Assembly (NCBI GenBank): GCA_036435485.1
Contig: JAZHRN010000137.1
Span: 930,001 to 994,000, forward strand
Reading direction: 5' to 3'
Source of the DNA: Saposhnikovia divaricata
Taxonomy: Eukaryota > Streptophyta > Magnoliopsida > Apiales > Apiaceae
Length of the DNA stretch: 64,000 nt
Below, one piece after another: positions 22,057 to 33,968 of this stretch (positions are counted from its first letter, which is position 1; every line of letters begins with the position of its first letter). The notes beneath the pieces were generated by a model, which worked only from the letters and a program-made list of their open reading frames with translations, did not search any database and was not told the origin of the DNA. The position numbers and the translations under genes were made by a program.

Positions 22057-22818
22057 GGATCATATTATTATATAATCGAGGACCTTCCTAGCCGAAACCA
22101 TTGATACAGGACCATACGAGACTAATGATGCTAAGTTGAGACATCACTGCGAATACATATCACAATTTCGATACTATAATAATTTTCTCAATAATTTCGA
22201 TATTTCTTTTGTTAGTTTAAAAGCAATTTTTAACTACATTTGGGCAACATTTTCCGTGAAGTAATTATTTAATAAGGAATTTAAATTAGCAACATATTAG
22301 AATTTTTATTTTTTATTTTTGTTAAAACATTGGTTGTCAATTTCTGACTAAAAGTCCATACGTGGACTTGAGACGAATATGGCTTTAAAGTATCAAGTTA
22401 ATTGCAAAGACACTATCTCTTTATATTTAGGAATTTTCTTGTTATCTTCCCTGCAAATTGATTTCGCAATTGCCTGCGAAATCATCTGGCGCCAATATAT
22501 CTATACTATTATATAAAAGACGAAATATTAAAAGTTTTGATACCTTTTTTTGGTAATTCATGAATTTACTAATTTACCCTTCATTATAAAGAAAAATATA
22601 TACGATATCTATACTAATAAAACACTTAAAATAAATAATAACATAATATAATTAATTGTAATTAATCGAATATCTTTTTCACATTTACTTTTAGTTAAAG
22701 ATATTACCTTTTATAATCAGCTAAAAACATCAATTGTATAATATCTTCCAATCATTAATATTTTCTTTCAAATTAAAAAACGTTACCTTTTTTATTTAAA
22801 CGTTACCTTTTTTATTTA
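22057..22818. other. AT-rich intergenic sequence
   Basis: No gene. TCTATACTATTATATAAAAG at about 22499 resembles the 5' tip of plant Helitrons, but no matching 3' hairpin end was found. A 20-bp unit (ACGTTACCTTTTTTATTTAA) is duplicated in tandem at about 22780-22820, exactly at the edge of the duplication block. Confidence 0.4.
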
Positions 22819-24276
22819 AAATTAATGAGCATCTCTCTATTAAATAAAATCCTGGCATCAAACAAGTATCGCCAAAAATCTTAAAAATTATGTTGTGTGA
22901 GGATCTCAGGAGATGAAATCTTCACATTTGTTGGTGGTTTTCTATTTAAAGATGATCACAATTTCTTCAATTTATGTTTGGTTTCAAAACATAAAGAAAA
23001 AAAATATAAAATCTAATTCATAAAATTTTAATTCTTTTTCAAATTAATAGTTTTTAAATATTAGATTTTGATAGATTGTTTAGATTCATTACCTCCAAAA
23101 TATTTAAAATTTGATTGGATATGATCAGATTTAATATGATTTTATAAAATCATAACTGAATATGATTAGATATTATTCAATATTTAAAAATTGAATATAA
23201 CTAAAATTTAGAAATAAAAAAATGCTTGAAGCACGTGTTAAATATAAACATTTGAATGAATAAAACTTTTACTTCTTTTGTAAGGAAATCCATTAACATT
23301 TATTTCTTATATTACATAAGCCATCATTTTTAAGAGATAACAATTATTTTTGAAAAAAAATCCATTAACATCTATTTCAAAAATTCAACTGGGATTTTGA
23401 AGGATTTCTGATAATCCATGGATTTTAATGAATTTTTTAAATCCACAGTGTTGTGAGGGAAAATTGGTACAACACTTCAATGAAAAAATTACAAGAATAA
23501 ACCGAGAAAACCCAAAAATATCAATTAAATAAATCGAATAACAAGCCAAAAACCCTAATCTCATGAACCCTAATCCGAAAGGAGGAAGAGTGTTTTTATG
23601 GACTGAGTTTGCAAGTACTTCCAACTATGGTGACTGAATATAACCTATTCAATCGAGAGCCAACATCTAGGAGCAAGTGTTAGAGGTGTTTAGGTGTGCC
23701 TCCCCTTGCAAAGTGCCTACATACTCTTATATATATAAGAGATCAAGTCCCATGTAGTTCTTGATAATTACTCCCGAAATGATGAGTCTGATCCTTCCTA
23801 ACCGAACTGTCCTCATCGATCCTTTCCTCTGATGTAGTTATTCCGTTGTTATTTAATCATAATCCCATGGTTATCCTCCCGTTCCTGTGATATATCCTTG
23901 TATATATATATCCGTATATCACTAATTGGCCGTTCTTAGGACTTATGGATCATCCGTCGGGCCATTCAGTCCCCCCATGCCCATATTCCTACAACTCAGG
24001 AAGCTACAGACCTGCTGATATGTTTTTCTGGGAACCACCGGGGTGCATGCATGTACCCCTACCTTGAGACTGCTCGTCAGTTGAACCCCTGCTAGGCACC
24101 AACACAGCTTTACCCTCATACAGTGTTCACACACTTGAACCCCTCCTTGAACGAATCCTCAAATTAGTCATTAGAATCCCCTCTCTAGCCCAACTTATCC
24201 TCCCACATTCTAGTAATCCAAGCTCATATCCTTAATGGGCCCTAAATCAAGCCCAAAACGGATTTAGGGCATAACA
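22819..24276. repeat. Duplication block, copy B (flank plus Tat 3' LTR)
   Basis: Second copy of 18571-20056. Here the LTR is not solo but is the left end of a full Tat element reaching beyond the window. Within the shared 627-bp flank only about a dozen differences are visible. Confidence 0.9.
23449..24276 (-). repeat. 3' LTR of the Tat element
   Basis: 828 bp, ends TGTTGTG...CATAACA (inverted ends, one change). On the minus strand it follows the polypurine tract at 24277-24291. It is nearly identical to the solo LTR at 19198-20056. Confidence 0.88.
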
Positions 24277-24334
24277 ACTACCCCCGGTTCCTTGTGGCTG
24301 TTTTATGCAAAAGGAACCTAATACCATCCCCATC
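24277..24334 (-). other. Polypurine tract and extreme 3' end of the Tat interior
   Basis: Minus strand GGAACCGGGGGTAGT directly before the LTR primes plus-strand DNA synthesis. Only 58 bp of Tat interior remain here before the chromovirus insertion. The last five bases (24330-24334, CCATC) are the target repeat. Confidence 0.8.
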
Positions 24335-25403
24335 TGTTAGACCCTCAAGAAATTTTCATGCCCTAGTGTTGGGTGTAGAGGCGAAGGCGTGCTTGAGGTT
24401 CACGATTCTGTCTTGGACATGAACACTAGGCGAAGTCAAGTATGGGACTTGACATAAAAACTAAGGCATTGAGATGAAGTGGGCATTTGAGGCACCTACA
24501 CGGATTGGGCTTGTCTAAGGCATGAAGCATTCAACCAGGCACAGACATAGAGAATGGGGGCTTGAGCAGAGGCACACTTGGGCTTAGGGGAGTCATGCAG
24601 GATGGCACAAGGAGGAGAGAGGCAAAGCATGGGCCTGGCCAGCCCAAAGCATTGGGCCTCCATGACACACATGCGACATGTGAGAAGAGTCTTCTAGTTC
24701 AAATATAGTGAGGCAAAGCTGGGCCAAAATTCTATAGTTGGGCAGGTTCGAAGCAGGATGCAAGTGAGAGACATGAGCCAAGGTTTAGGGTGTAAATGGG
24801 CTTATCAGATTTGGGATAAGACCATATCTTTGGAGATCATTCCAGAAGAATCAATTAGGGATTGCAATCTTCTACAGAAAGGGAAATTCTATCAGAGTCA
24901 AAGATACGATTAGGGTGGATCTTCTATGGAAGCAAAAGGCAATCAGGAAGATTGAGGATATCTTGAAGATCTCAGGCAAAGATGGAAAGTAGGGTTGGGC
25001 TTAGCCTAGCCCAAAACCCGTAAAGCTACCTATATAAGGAGGAGCTTCTTCATTCTCATTCATTCATTCATCCATATACACAGAAAATAGTTGTAGAGAG
25101 AGTGAGAGTATATACAGAGAGAGCTAGCATTGTAGTTAGGCTGTCTTGTATTCTAGCAGTTAGTGGGTAGCTGTGCCGACGTGTGGGCAGCAGGCCTAGA
25201 TTGTTAGTCCTTTTTGTTGAAGTAATAAAACGGTTGGGGATTCTTGTAACTCTGTCTCCGTTTATCTTGTGGTTATCACTAACCTTCTTTGCAGGCACAA
25301 AGGTTAGTTACGCATTGCTGGCCAGGCTCTAGGTTGGGGAGTTGGTGCATCACTAGGCGATAAGTTTGTGAATAATTTCGCGCTTCCGCACGTCTACGTG
25401 ACA
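24335..25403 (+). repeat. 5' LTR of the chromovirus
   Basis: Starts TGTTAGACCC and ends CTACGTGACA. TATA box TATATAAGG at 25031-25039. A CATT microsatellite at about 25050-25075 is shorter than in the 3' LTR. Confidence 0.92.
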
Positions 25404-25405
25404 AT

Positions 25406-25417
25406 TGGTATCAAATC
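25406..25417 (+). other. Primer binding site of the chromovirus
   Basis: TGGTATCAAATC, two bases after the LTR. The first eight bases match initiator tRNA-Met, and the next four differ from the usual GAGC. Confidence 0.7.
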
Positions 25418-25458
25418 TTGATTGGTGTCTTTTAGAGCACAGTTGGCGAAAGAGTATT

Positions 25459-26406
25459 ATGGCTGGTCCTACAGTTGCTACACTTAGTGAGAAGGTTGCT
25501 AGGCTTGAGGAGTTGATTGGCATACCAGAGTCGACCGATGTTCAACCATTGCAGACCCGATGTGTGAACATGAAGGCTGATCTTGATCAAATCAGACTGA
25601 TCTTGGAAAATCACATACGTGAGTCTGAAGAGAGACTTGTTCAGTTGGAAACTTCTCATTCAGAACTCTACGAAGAAGTGACAATCCTAAGAAAGGCGGT
25701 GGCTGTTGGTGGCAGTACCTCGAGTGATGGGGCAAGAAAGTTCAAAGTGCCAGACCCGAAGACATTTGAGGGAGGGCATGATGCCAAGGCATTGGAGAAT
25801 TTCTTGTGGGACATGGAGCAATACTTCATAGCATCTCGTATTGGAGAAGTGGATCAGGTAACTGTGGCTAGTATGTTCCTTGCAGGTGATGCTAAGTTGT
25901 GGTGGCGCACTCGCATGGAGGATGTTGATGGCACAGGGAAACCCGGTATTCAGACTTGGGAGGTCATGAAGAAGGAGCTTAGGGAGCAGTTCTTGCCTAA
26001 TAATGCTGCGTGGATGGATAGGGAGAAACTAAAGCACCTAAAGCAAACGGGGTCTGTGCGAGAGTATGTAAAGGCATTCACTTCTAATCTGTTGGACATT
26101 CGTGACATGGCAGAAGCGGACAGGTTGTTCAACTTCATTTCCGGGTTGAAGCCATGGGCACTGGCTGAGCTGAGGAGATGGAATGTCAAGGACCTGACAG
26201 CAGCTATTGTAGCGGCAGACAGCTTGGTGGACTTTGCAACAAGTTCTAATATTAGCAAGGGGAAACAAACCCAAGGGGCTAAAGAAAAGGGGCAGAAGTT
26301 CAAAGGCAAGAAAAAGGTCCAAGATGAGGAATCTAGCAAAGCCAAGAATGGTGGTGGCAAACAAAGAAGCAGCCGAAGTGCTATATTTGTGATGGTCCTC
26401 ACATGA
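25459..26406 (+). pseudogene. Chromovirus gag (frameshifted before the zinc knuckle)
   Basis: The true ATG is at 25459 (MAGPTVATLSEK), which opens a coiled-coil N-terminus (residues about 5-85). The retrotransposon gag domain follows, with FLWDMEQYF, MFLAGDAKLWWRTRM and LREQFLP. A Lys-rich tail ends in a stop at 26406. The nucleocapsid knuckle CYICDGPHMMKDC is present at about 26378-26416 but in the next frame, so a one-base change just upstream separated it from gag. The start was chosen over the upstream TTG because it lies about 50 bases past the primer site and gives a normal gag N-terminus. Confidence 0.85.
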
Positions 26407-28376
26407 TGAAAGATTGTCCAAAGAGGGAGAAGCTGAATACTATGACTGTGGCCGAGGGAGAGGAACCAGGAAGGGTGAATCCGCTAAGGATGGTCAATGC
26501 ACTACAGACAAAGGAGGCAGTAAAGTCATCTAGTTTGTTGTATGTGCAGGTTGAGATAAATGGTCATGAGGTGATGGCTATGGTAGATACTGGAGCTACC
26601 AATAATTTTGTGGCTGACAGGAGTGTGGAATCTCTTGGCTTGGTTTTGGGAGCAAGCACCAGCCGAGTGAAATCCGTAAATTCTGAGGCACAGGTGATCA
26701 AGGGATCAACTGAGGCAGAGCTTTGAATGGAACCATGGACTGGAAAGGTAACTCTCTTGGCTGTTCCTTTAGATGATTTCGACCTTATATTGGGGATGGA
26801 CTTCTTAAGGAAAGCTAAGGCGTCGGTGATGCCACATCTTGGTGGGGTGATGATTGGAGAGGAAAGAAACCCTTGCTTTGTGATGGGTGTGTTTGATCGT
26901 GACCTGGGCAAGAAAAGGGAGGGAATGTTGTCAGCTATGCAGGTTGAAGCTGGGCTGAAGCATGATGAAGTGACTTATCTAGCGGCTCTTGTGGAGGAAA
27001 AGCCTGATCAGTTAGAGATACCTGATGCTGTTGCTCCTACTCTCAAGGAGTTTGAAGATGTCATGCCCCCAAAGTTGCCTAAGAGATTGCTGGCAAGAAG
27101 GGATATGGATCACAGGATTGAACTCGAGCCGGGTGCACGGGCCCCGTCTCAAGCCCCCTACCGTATGGGACCGATGGAGTTGGCTGAACTAAGAAAACAG
27201 TTGGACGAGTTGTTGGAGAGCGGATTCATTCAACCGTCTAAAGCTCCTTATGGTGCCCCAGTCTTATTCCAGAAGAAGGCAGATGGGTCATTACGGATGT
27301 GTATAGACTATCGGGCCTTGAACAAGGTAACTATTAAAAATAAGTACCATGTTCCAAATATTGTTGAGCTATTTGACAGGCTCTCGAGAGCTAAGTACTT
27401 CACGAAGCTGGATCTGAGGTCGGGATATTGGCAAGTCAGAATTGCTGTAGGGGATGAGCCTAAGACCGCATGTGTAACGAGGTATGGGTCTTATGAGTTT
27501 CTAGTTCTGTCATTTGGGTTAACAAATGCACCTGCAACGTTCTGTAATTTGATGAATGATGTGCTATATGAGTACCTAGACCGTTTTATGGTAGTGTACT
27601 TAGATGATATTGTGATCTATAGTGATAGTCTGGAAGCTCACTTAGAACAGTTAAAGTGCATTTTCACTAAACTGCGAGAACATAGTCTTTATGTCAAAAG
27701 GGATAAGTGTGAGTTCTGCAGGGAGGAGATCCATTTCCTAGGGCATGTGCTGAGCCAAGGAATGGTGAAAATGGACAAGAGGAAAGTCGAGGCCATCATT
27801 GATTGGCCTGCCCCAAAGAAGGTAGCTGAGTTGAGATCTTTTCTTGGTCTTGCTAACTATTATCGCAAGTTTATACAGGGATACTCGAAGAAAGTAAATG
27901 TCTTGACAGATTTGCTAAAGAAGGATCATGTTTGGGAATGGAATGATGAGTGTGAAGCGGCGTTTGAGGAGATAAAAGTTGCAGTTGCTTCAGAACCCGT
28001 GCTCAAACTTCCAAATTTTGGGGTACCATTTGAAGTGCACACTGATGTTTCTGATCGTGCAATTGGTGGAGTGTTGGTTCAGTTGGGACATCCGGTGGCA
28101 TATGAAAGTCGAAAGTTAAAAGATGCTGAGCAGAGGTACAGTACTCATGAAAAGGAGATGACTGCAGTGGTTCATTGTTTGGAGGTGTGGAGGCACTACT
28201 TGCTGGGAGCGGAGATTGTGGTTTGCACAGAAAATGTGGCAAACACTTATTTCAAGACTTAGAAGAAGCTAACCCCAAAGCAGGCCCGTTGGTAGGAATT
28301 TCTGGCAGAATTTGATTTTGTATGGCTGCATAAGCCGGGAGCACAAAACCAGGTAGCTGATGCACTGAGCAGAAAG
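26403..28376 (+). pseudogene. Chromovirus protease - reverse transcriptase - RNase H
   Basis: One frame with internal stops at 26724-26726 (TGA), 28260-28262 (TAG) and 28293-28295 (TAG). Protease: AMVDTGATNNFV near 26580, with DLILGMDFL as the flap partner. Reverse transcriptase from about 27150: [31 protein letters not shown] and the catalytic [12 protein letters not shown] near 27590. RNase H begins [13 protein letters not shown] near 28040 with the later Glu-containing helix [11 protein letters not shown], and is cut by the TAG codons. The order protease-RT-RNase H-integrase is diagnostic of Ty3/gypsy. Confidence 0.9.
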
Positions 28377-29947
28377 GTGCAAGAGTCTGTGGCATCCATG
28401 ACAGTGGTGGACACTGAGTTCCTAGAGGAGATCAAAAGGCAGTCAAAGACAGATGCTATGTATGGTAAACTTGTGGAGGAAGTGAAGATAGGGGTGGTTC
28501 GAAAGTACTGGTTGGAGGATGGGTTGCTGTATTGTAAAGGCAGTCAACTTTATGTTCCACATGGGGGAATTCACCGGCAGCGAATCTTGAAAGAGTCTCA
28601 TGATGCTAAATGGGCAGGACATCCGGGGGTAGCAAGGCAGGACATTCGGGGGTAGCAAGGATGCTAGCGTTGCTGAGTAGATCCTACTATTGGCCGAAGA
28701 TGATGGATGACGGTGAGGCATATGTCAAGTCGTGCTTGGTGTGCCAACTTGACAAGACTAAAAGGAAGAAGGAAGCTGGACTTCTACAACCTTTACCTAT
28801 TCCAGATAGACCGTGGCAGTCAGTATCTATGGATTTTATTCTTGGGTTGCCTCAGGTGGAGGGAAATGGGTCAATCTTTGTGGTGGTTGATCGGTTTTCG
28901 AAGTATGCTGTGTTCATTCCTGCACCAAAGGTGTGTACAGCAGAGGTAGCAGCTGGCCTATTCTTTCAGCATGTAGTGAAACATTTTGGGTTGCCATAGG
29001 ATATTACTGGTGATCGTGATAGCAGGTTCACAGGACGGTTCTGGACGGCATTGTTTGGGTTCTTGGGAAGTGAGTTGAAGTTCTCTACTGCAAATCATCC
29101 CCAAACAGATGGTCAGACGGAGCGGGTGAATCAACTACTAGAGGAGTATATCAGGCACTATGTTTCAGCTAGTCAGAAAAATTGGCTAGAGTTGATGGAT
29201 GTAGCACAGTTCTGCTACAACCTACATCAGTCTTCAACGACTGGCAAGAGCCCCTTCGAGGTGATTTTTGGGTTTCAGCCTAGAACCCCAAACGAAGTGG
29301 CAGTTCAGAAATCAGGTGGTACTTGTCCCGCAGCTTACAGGTATGCGTTTGGTAAACGGGAGATGGTTGATGAAGCCAAAGCTAGTCTGGAGAAAGCTGT
29401 TTAGAGGATGACGAAGTACGCTGATAGAAAGCGTCGTTCCTTAGAGTTTGAGGTTGGCGACCAGGTGTTGTTGAAGTTGACACCACATATCTGGAAGAAG
29501 ATAAAGTCCAGAAAAATTCATAAGGGGTTAGTTCAGAAGTATGACGGGCCCTTTGAGATAGTGAAGAAGGTAGGCACTGTGGCTTATCGGTTGAAACTGC
29601 CCGACAGATTGAAGGTACATCCTACTTTTCATGTGAGTTTCTTGAAGCCGTTCCAACCAGACTTACTGCTTGATGGGAGGAAGCAGAAGAAAAGAGCACC
29701 TCCAGTGGTCAGGGTACAGTTTGAGAAGAAGATAAAGAAAATTCTGGATCATAATACTCAAGGGATGAGTAAGAAGAACAGGCGGACTGATTATCTGATT
29801 CAGTGGGAAGGCGAGGAAGAAGCTGATGCTACTTGGGAGAAAGGTGTGACCTTGTGGCAGTTTGAAGATCAAATTCAGGAGTACTGGGATCGCCCCTCGA
29901 TGAGGACATCGAGCTCTTTTAGTGGGGGTGGTTTGTTAGACCCTTAA
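28377..29947 (+). pseudogene. Chromovirus integrase with GPY/F module and chromodomain
   Basis: Zinc-binding head with HPGVARMLALLSRSYYWPK and CLVC. Catalytic core: MDFILGLP (first Asp), DRDSRFTGRFW (second Asp), PQTDGQTERVNQ (Glu). The YDGPFEIVKKVGTVAYRL segment is the GPY/F module. Near the C-terminus TDYLIQWEGEEEADATWEK is the chromodomain, thought to steer insertion towards marked heterochromatin. A 23-bp tandem duplication (28614-28659) shifts the frame. TAG stops follow at 28997-28999 and 29402-29404. Ends at a TAA/LTR junction; the polypurine tract (AGTGGGGGTGG) overlaps the coding end. Confidence 0.9.
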
Positions 29948-31014
29948 AAGATTTTCATGCCCTAGTGTTGGGTGTAGAGGCGAAGGCGTGCTTGAGGTTC
30001 ACGATTCTGTCTTGGGCATGAACACTAGGCGAAGTAAAGTATGGGACTTGACATAAAAACTAAGGCATTGAGATGAAGTGGGCATTTGAGGCACCTACAC
30101 GGATTGGGCTTGTCTAAGGCATGAAGCATTCAACCAAGCACAGACATAGAGAATGGGGGCTTGAGCAGAGGCACACTTGGGCTTAGGGGAGTCATGCAGC
30201 ATGGCGCAAGGGGGAGAGAGGCAGAAGCATGGGCCTGGCCAGCCCAAAGCATTGGGCCTCCATGACACACATGCGACATGGGAGAAGAGTCTTCTAGTTC
30301 AAATATAGTGAGGCAAAGCTGGGCCAGAATTCTATAGTTGGGCAGGTTCGAAGCAGGATGCAAGTGAGAGACATGGGCCAAGGTGTAGGGTGTAAATGGG
30401 CTTATCAGATTTGGGATAAGACCATATCTTTGGAGATCATTCCAGAAGAATCAATTAGGGATTGCAATCTTCTGCAGAAAGGGAAAGTCTATCAGAGTCA
30501 AAGATACGATTAGGGTGGATCTTCTATGGAAGGAAAAGCAATCAAGAAGATTGAGGATATCTTGAAGATCTCAGGCAAAGATGGAAAGTAGGGTTGGGCT
30601 TAGCCTAGCCCAAAGCCCTGTAAAGCTACCTATATAAGGAGGAGCTTCTTCATTCTCATTCATTCATTCATTCATTCATTCATTCAGATACACAGAAAAT
30701 AGTTGTAGAGAGAGTGAGAGTATCTATAGAGAGAGCTAGCATTGTAGTTAGGCTTTCTTGTATTCTAGCAGTTAGTGGGTAGCTGTGCCGACGTGTGGCA
30801 GCAGGCCTAGATTGTTAGTCCTTTTTGTTGAAGTAATAAAAAGGTTGGGGATTCCTGTAACTCTGTCTCCGTTTATCTTGTGGTTATCACTAACCTTCTT
30901 TGCAGGCACAAAGGTTAGTTGCGCATTGCTGGCCAGGCTCTAGGTTGGGGAGTTGGCGCATCACTAGGCGACAAGTTTGTGAAAAATTTCGCGCTTCCGC
31001 ACGCCTACGTGACA
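29934..31014 (+). repeat. 3' LTR of the chromovirus
   Basis: 1081 bp, TGTTAGACCC...CTACGTGACA, preceded by the polypurine tract 29921-29931. TATA box at 30631-30639. The (CATT)n run at 30650-30685 is longer than in the 5' LTR, accounting for most of the length difference. Confidence 0.92.
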
Positions 31015-31019
31015 CCATC

Positions 31020-31128
31020 CTGGTTACACTTTCCTTCCATGCGAACCCCTAAGCTTACGTGAACGCATTCGTTGTAAGAAATAAGGGATTCAATCATGGA
31101 ATTCCTGTACCATCCATTGCACCCTTGA
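31020..31128 (-). other. Short island of Tat interior between two insertions
   Basis: 109 bp of Tat 3' untranslated sequence separate the chromovirus from SIRE-A. No gene. Confidence 0.75.
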
Positions 31129-31133
31129 ATTTA

Positions 31134-31640
31134 TGTTAAATATAATTGATGTGTTTTAATCAGTGTTTAAGTGTTACAGTGAATTATCAGAGTTTAGCTG
31201 GAAGCGGTCAGAGTTTAGTGTAAACTCTGACAGTTGGAAGCTCGACAGAGTTTGTCAAACTCTGTCTGGAGGAAGCGTCTACTGGTCAACAGTGATTGAA
31301 GATTTATTATGGAAGAGATATCTTTGAAGATTGGATAGCTATCAAAGAGATCGAGTTGACTTAGGAGACGTGTGACAATCTGTAATTGATATCATTGTAT
31401 AGCTGATTATTAGGAATATCAATTAGAGATTGTATCGTAGCTGTATGTTTTATAAATACAGTTAGGTTAACCCTAGAAGGGTATCGTACAACGAATTATC
31501 TTTATTGTAACCTAGCAGCTCTTTGTGATAGTTTACATCACGAAGAGGGTTCTTAATACCAGAAGTTTTTAAGTGCATAAACGTCTTACTTGTTAAACTC
31601 TCATACTAATTTGATTATTAATTGTGTATTCGGCCTAACA
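31134..31640 (+). repeat. 5' LTR of SIRE-A
   Basis: TGTTAAATAT...CGGCCTAACA. TATAAATA at 31451-31458. The first 140 bases carry CAGAGTTT three times and its inverse AAACTCTG twice, forming a potential hairpin. Confidence 0.94.
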
Positions 31641-31642
31641 AG

Positions 31643-31654
31643 TGGTATCAGAGC
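31643..31654 (+). other. Primer binding site of SIRE-A
   Basis: TGGTATCAGAGC two bases after the LTR. Confidence 0.93.
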
Positions 31655-31701
31655 CAATCTGTTACTTTATTACAGGTTAAGATCCAAACACAACAATAAT
31701 C

Positions 31702-33922
31702 ATGTCAGCAATTCCTCCACCAACACCTACTGTTTCTGAAAAGGCTCCTACTACTGTGAGTCGTTATGAACCAATCAGGGTTCCTATTCTCAGGCCAATA
31801 GAGTATGCTATGTGGAAGGTCAAGATGACTATGTTTCTGGAGGCTACAGATCCAGAATATCTTGACAGGATTTATGAAGGCCCTCACAATCCTACAAAGC
31901 TATCTGTTGCAGCTGCTGGTGAAGAAGCTAAAATAGTTCCAAAGGAAAAGAAGGACATGACTCTTGAGGATCTATCATCAATTGCTAAGGATGCAAAGGT
32001 TAGGCATTTACTGCATAGTGCTTTAGACAATGTTATGTCTAACAAAGTCATTAACTGCACCACTGCAAAAGAGATATGGGATGCTCTTGAAGTCAGGTGT
32101 CAAGGAACTGCGGCTATTAAGAAGAATAGGAGAAACATACTCACACAAGAGTATGAGCATTTTGAGGCTAAACCTGAAGAGACCATGACAGAAACATTTG
32201 ATAGATTCTGTAAATTGCTCAATGATCTGTCATTGGTCAACAAAGAGTATGATCTAGAAGACTCAAATCTCAAGTTTCTTCTTTCTCTACCTGAAAAGTG
32301 GGAAGTGAAAACAACCACTATTAGAGACAACTATGATCTTGCTGAAACAGAGATTGATGAAATCTATGGGCTGCTCAAAACTTATGAATTGGAAATGGAG
32401 CAGAGAAACAGGAGATCAAGCAGGAAGGGAAAGTCTGTTGCTCTTAATGTTGAAGAGAAGCCTCAGAAGAAAGAGGCATCAAGAAGGAAAATGAAGGGAA
32501 AAGCTTTGGTCATACATTCAGAAAGTGAATCATCAAACTCTGATTGTGATTCAAACTCTTCTGAATCATCTGACTCTGAGGATGATGAAGAAGAAATGAG
32601 GAAAATGGCTGTGTTGATGGTGAAGACCTTCAAGAAAATGGGCTTCAAGAATTTCAAGAAAGGAAAAAGGTTTTCTAGAGATTCAATTGAAGACAGGAAA
32701 AGCTTCAGGAAGTTTTATAAGAGAGATTCTAAAGGGAAGAAGGATAAGTCTGAAATTCAATGCTACAAGTGTAAGGAGATGGGTCACTATGCTCCTGAGT
32801 GCAAGAAGGGCAAAACTGGAAAGGTACTCTACACTAAAGGCAGATACTTCAGATTCTGATGAAGAAGTGAACTATGCTCTCATGGCTACTACTGAATCAG
32901 AAACTTCTGAAAATCAGGTACCTCTAACTACCTATGCTTATAATATTGATGACATTGCTCAATTAAGAATTTATCTTAAGTCATTGCATATAAGTTATAT
33001 GGATCAGACTTTAGAAAATGAGAGGATAAAAGCTGAAAATTCTGAACTTAAGGTTAGAAATAAACTTGTTGAAGAAAAACTTGAAAACATGCAACAAGTT
33101 CAGAAAGAGAGAGATGATGCTGTTTGTATCGAACAGAATTTGCTTCTGAAATATAAACAACTAGAATCTGAGTTGGAGGAAGCAAATAAAAAAATTAGGA
33201 CTTGGACTAATTCTGGAAAGGACACTCAACAGATTTTTCAAACAGACACTGTTGGTCTAGGTTATAATGAGGAAGATGAACTTAGATTTCAAAATCAAGT
33301 TAAAATCAGACCTCATTTTGTACATGGAACCAGTAAATTTTTGTCTAAATATGAAAAAGAAGCTGTTAAAAGTAAACCAGTAAAAACTAGTGTTAAACAG
33401 GTTAATATTGGTTCAATGACAGATAAACAACTCAAACATAAACTGAAAGAGTTAAAATCTGTTAAGAAACAGAGAGTGTCAAATAAGAAAAGAAATGGAA
33501 AAGTAGGCATCACTTCAGGAAATAAACCAATGCTTGCTAGTTATGTTCCAAGAAAGACATGTCATAACTGTGGTAGTACTAAGCATCTTGCAAATTTCTG
33601 CAAGAAAAATAAAAAAATAAATTCTTTACGTACCAAGTCCGAGGTAAAGAAGGATTTTGCTAGAACTAAGCCACAGACTTTATGCACACACTGTGGAAGC
33701 ACTTGGCATTCCATTTATACTTGCAGAGAATATCATGCTATCTATCATAATTATTATGAACTGAAACCCAATCTGAAATGGGTTAAAGTTGATACTGTAA
33801 GTGTAAACACTGATACTGTTAGCTCAAACTCTGATAATGTTAATTCCGCTGCAAAAGCTAACAAAGTTAAGAATGCCAAAGGATCCAAGCAAGTCTGGAT
33901 CCTTAAAACTAATCCTCAGTAA
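31702..33922 (+). pseudogene. SIRE-A gag with three zinc knuckles, one frameshift
   Basis: First frame 31702-32859 (385 codons): the copia gag domain, including EYAMWKVKMTMFLEATDP and ALDNVMSNKVINCTTAKEIW, an acidic Ser-rich stretch (residues about 275-298), then knuckle 1 CYKCKEMGHYAPEC. A frame change near 32825 passes into a second frame to the TAA at 33920-33922. It has a long coiled coil (about 32985-33210) and knuckles CHNCGSTKHLANFC and CTHCGSTWHSIYTC. SIRE gags are unusually long and multi-knuckled, so the domain set is complete even though the frame is not. The start is the first ATG after the primer site. A further in-frame stop lies before pol, as is common in this lineage. Confidence 0.88.
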
Positions 33923-33968
33923 TTGCTTGTGATTGCAGGGAAACAAGGAGGCAACCCTAGTCGTAGAC

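Larger units (their letters stand above)
24335..31014 (+). mobile_element. Chromovirus (Ty3/gypsy with C-terminal chromodomain)
   Basis: 6.68 kb bounded by LTRs of 1069 and 1081 bp and by a perfect 5-bp target repeat CCATC (24330-24334, 31015-31019). It has gag, protease, RT, RNase H, integrase with GPY/F module and a terminal chromodomain. Several stops and two frame changes make it non-functional. The LTRs differ by a few percent by eye. The gag style suggests the Galadriel group, but this is tentative. Confidence 0.92.

Noticed and set aside
22499..22530. TCTATACTATTATATAAAAG as a Helitron 5' end
   Set aside because: No hairpin plus CTRR end could be found within reach, so no element can be bounded.
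25950..26911. Minus-strand frames of 115-150 codons opposite chromovirus gag and protease
   Set aside because: Shadows of the plus-strand coding sequence, without any motif.
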